Shown here: positions 62,607 through 64,000 of the stretch, piece after piece | Layout of the letters: each line of letters begins with the position of its first letter | How positions within the stretch are numbered: the stretch's first letter is position 1 | DNA from: Streptomyces sp. DH37 | GTDB lineage: Bacteria > Actinomycetota > Actinomycetes > Streptomycetales > Streptomycetaceae | Reading direction: 5' to 3' | Assembly (NCBI RefSeq): GCF_029813835.1 | Contig: NZ_JARVKV010000023.1 | Coordinates: forward strand, 1-64,000 | Length of the DNA stretch: 64,000 bases | The notes under the pieces: model-generated | What the model was told of the DNA's origin: nothing | Databases searched by the model: none | What the model saw: only the letters and a program-made list of their open reading frames with translations | Made by a program: the position numbers and the translations under genes

Positions 62607-64000
62607 CGGGTGCCTCGGCTTCCGTCCCGCGTCATGTGACGCATCAGCACTTCCTGGCTCGCGTCCTCGCGCGCCACCTCGCCGGTCAGCCGTCCGGCCG
62701 CCATGGTGTAGATCCGGTCGCACATCCCCAGCAGCTCCGGCAGCTCCGAGGAGATCAGCAGCACCGCCTTGCCCTGGGCGGCGAGCCGGTCGACGGCGGC
62801 GTAGATCTCGTACTTCGCCCCGACGTCGATGCCGCGCGTCGGCTCGTCGAGGATCAGCACCTCCGGATCGGCGTGCACCCACTTGCCGAGCACGACCTTC
62901 TGCTGGTTGCCGCCGCTGAGCCGGCCGACCTGCTCGAAGACGCTGGGGGTCTTGATGTTCATCGAGCCGCGGTAGCCCTCGGCCACCCGCCGCTCCCGGT
63001 GCTCGTCCACCACCCCGGCGCGGGCCAGCTTCGGCAGCGAGGCCAGGGAGATGTTGCGGCTGACGGTGTCGATCAGGTTCAGCCCGTAGGTCTTGCGGTC
63101 CTCGGTGACGTACGCGAGGCCGTGCGCGACCGCCCGCGGCACGGTGCGGGTGTCGGCCTCCCGGCCGTCGATCCGCACCGTGCCGCCCGCGTACAGGCCG
63201 TAGGAGCGCCCGAAGACGCTCATCGCCAGCTCGGTGCGGCCCGCGCCCATCAGCCCGGCGATGCCGGCGATCTCGCCGCGCCGCACCGTCAGCGACACGT
63301 CGTCCACCACCTTGCGCTGGTGGTCGATGGGGTGGCGGACCGTCCAGCCGGAGACCTCCAGCGCGACCCGCCCGGCGTCCGGGCCCTCGTAGCGGGTGCG
63401 CGGCGGGAAGCGGTGGTCCAGGTCGCGGCCGACCATGCCGCGGATGATCCGGTCCTCCGAGACGGCCGGCTCGGCCTCCGGGGACGCGCGGACGGCGAGC
63501 GTCTCGACCGTCCGCCCGTCGCGCAGGACGGTGACGGTGTCGGCCACCCGGCGGACCTCGCCCAGCTTGTGGGAGATGAGGATGGAGGCGATGCCCTGGG
63601 AGCGCAGTTCCAGGATGAGGTCCAGGAGCTTGGCGCTGTCCTCGTCGTTGAGCGCGGCGGTCGGCTCGTCCAGGATCAGCAGCCGCACCCTCTTCGCCAG
63701 CGCCTTGGCGATCTCCACGAGCTGCTGCTTGCCCACGCCGATGTCGGCGACCCGGGTCTGCGGGTTCTCGCGCAGCCCGACCCGCCGCATCAGCTCCGCG
63801 GCGCGGCGGACGGTCTCGTTCCAGCGGACGACGCCGCGGGAGGCGTGCTCGTTGCCCAGGAAGATGTTCTCGGCGATGGAGAGGTAGGGCACCAGCGCCA
63901 GTTCCTGGTGGATGATGACGATGCCGCGCCGCTCGCTGGCCCGGATGTCGCGGAACGCGCACGGCTCGCCCTCGAAGAGGATCTCCCCCTCGTAGCTGCC
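62603..64000 (-). CDS. Monosaccharide ABC transporter ATPase (XylG/MmsA type), 5' end off window
   Basis: A two-domain CUT2 ATPase; the window holds about 465 codons and the N-terminus, including the first Walker A, lies beyond 64000. Visible: [19 protein letters not shown] (Q-loop), first signature region [31 protein letters not shown], second domain [16 protein letters not shown] in place of a canonical Walker [16 protein letters not shown] and [19 protein letters not shown]. It would power uptake through the adjacent permease. The binding protein is probably upstream, outside the window. Confidence 0.92.
   Translation of the reverse strand, partial: GSYEGEILFEGEPCAFRDIRASERRGIVIIHQELALVPYLSIAENIFLGNEHASRGVVRWNETVRRAAELMRRVGLRENPQTRVADIGVGKQQLVEIAKALAKRVRLLILDEPTAALNDEDSAKLLDLILELRSQGIASILISHKLGEVRRVADTVTVLRDGRTVETLAVRASPEAEPAVSEDRIIRGMVGRDLDHRFPPRTRYEGPDAGRVALEVSGWTVRHPIDHQRKVVDDVSLTVRRGEIAGIAGLMGAGRTELAMSVFGRSYGLYAGGTVRIDGREADTRTVPRAVAHGLAYVTEDRKTYGLNLIDTVSRNISLASLPKLARAGVVDEHRERRVAEGYRGSMNIKTPSVFEQVGRLSGGNQQKVVLGKWVHADPEVLILDEPTRGIDVGAKYEIYAAVDRLAAQGKAVLLISSELPELLGMCDRIYTMAAGRLTGEVAREDASQEVLMRHMTRDGSRGTR

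Overview
The window looks like a chromosomal segment of a Streptomyces or close relative. Base composition is very high in G+C with a strong third-position bias. Many starts are GTG, and operons use 4-nt ATGA/GTGA stop-start overlaps. Several genes are characteristic of the genus: a conservon (cvnABCD) with P450s, an hrdA-type sigma factor next to dnaG, a GlnR-type nitrogen box, DasR-like sites beside a chitin-active LPMO, and a protein of the type usually called SCO2400 family. I see no prophage, insertion sequence, CRISPR array or rRNA.

Left part (1-12 kb): a probably frameshifted small secreted protein; a Tat-exported PhoX-like phosphatase; a divergent MerR regulator fused to two sliding-clamp (DnaN-like) domains; then a xylan module. 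The xylan module holds an intracellular GH3 beta-xylosidase, two ABC permeases and a binding lipoprotein (one operon), a LacI repressor and a secreted GH10-CBM2 xylanase.

12-27.5 kb: nitrogen assimilation and a conservon. An FAD oxidoreductase-nirB-nirD operon lies downstream of a near-perfect GlnR box. A nasA-like assimilatory nitrate reductase lies near 25 kb beside a CbiX-type chelatase that would supply siroheme to NirB. Between them sits cvnA-B-C-D followed by two P450 genes, and preceded by a second copy of the first of these P450s. Both copies lack the EXXR glutamate.

27.6-47 kb: mostly core genes (dGTPase, dnaG, hrdA-like sigma factor, xylulokinase, KhtTU-like K+/H+ antiporter, tRNA-Met/Ile(CAT), tRNA-Asn). 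Interspersed are an AA10 LPMO with two DasR-like operators, a cupin, an EEP-fold hydrolase, an alpha/beta hydrolase, a large LuxR (LAL) regulator with a broken Walker A motif, a PucR-type regulator, a ferredoxin-reductase-like flavoprotein and a GNAT acetyltransferase.

47-64 kb: a YtxH-like protein, a stand-alone LigD polymerase domain, IclR plus SMP-30, the SCO2400-type protein, a MarR divergent from an MDR oxidoreductase and ohr, then a pentose region. That region has an arabinan module (binding protein, two permeases, secreted GH43 arabinanase, cytoplasmic GH51 arabinofuranosidase) and a convergent monosaccharide ABC transporter operon ending in an aldose 1-epimerase; its ATPase gene runs off the right edge.

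Taken together, secreted GH10, GH43 and AA10 enzymes attack plant and chitin polymers. The oligomers would enter by CUT1-type transporters and be finished by cytoplasmic GH3 and GH51, with XylB phosphorylating xylulose. The xylan and arabinan transporter operons share almost identical promoters (TTGAC(A/G)-17 bp-TACTTT) followed by AT-rich palindromes.
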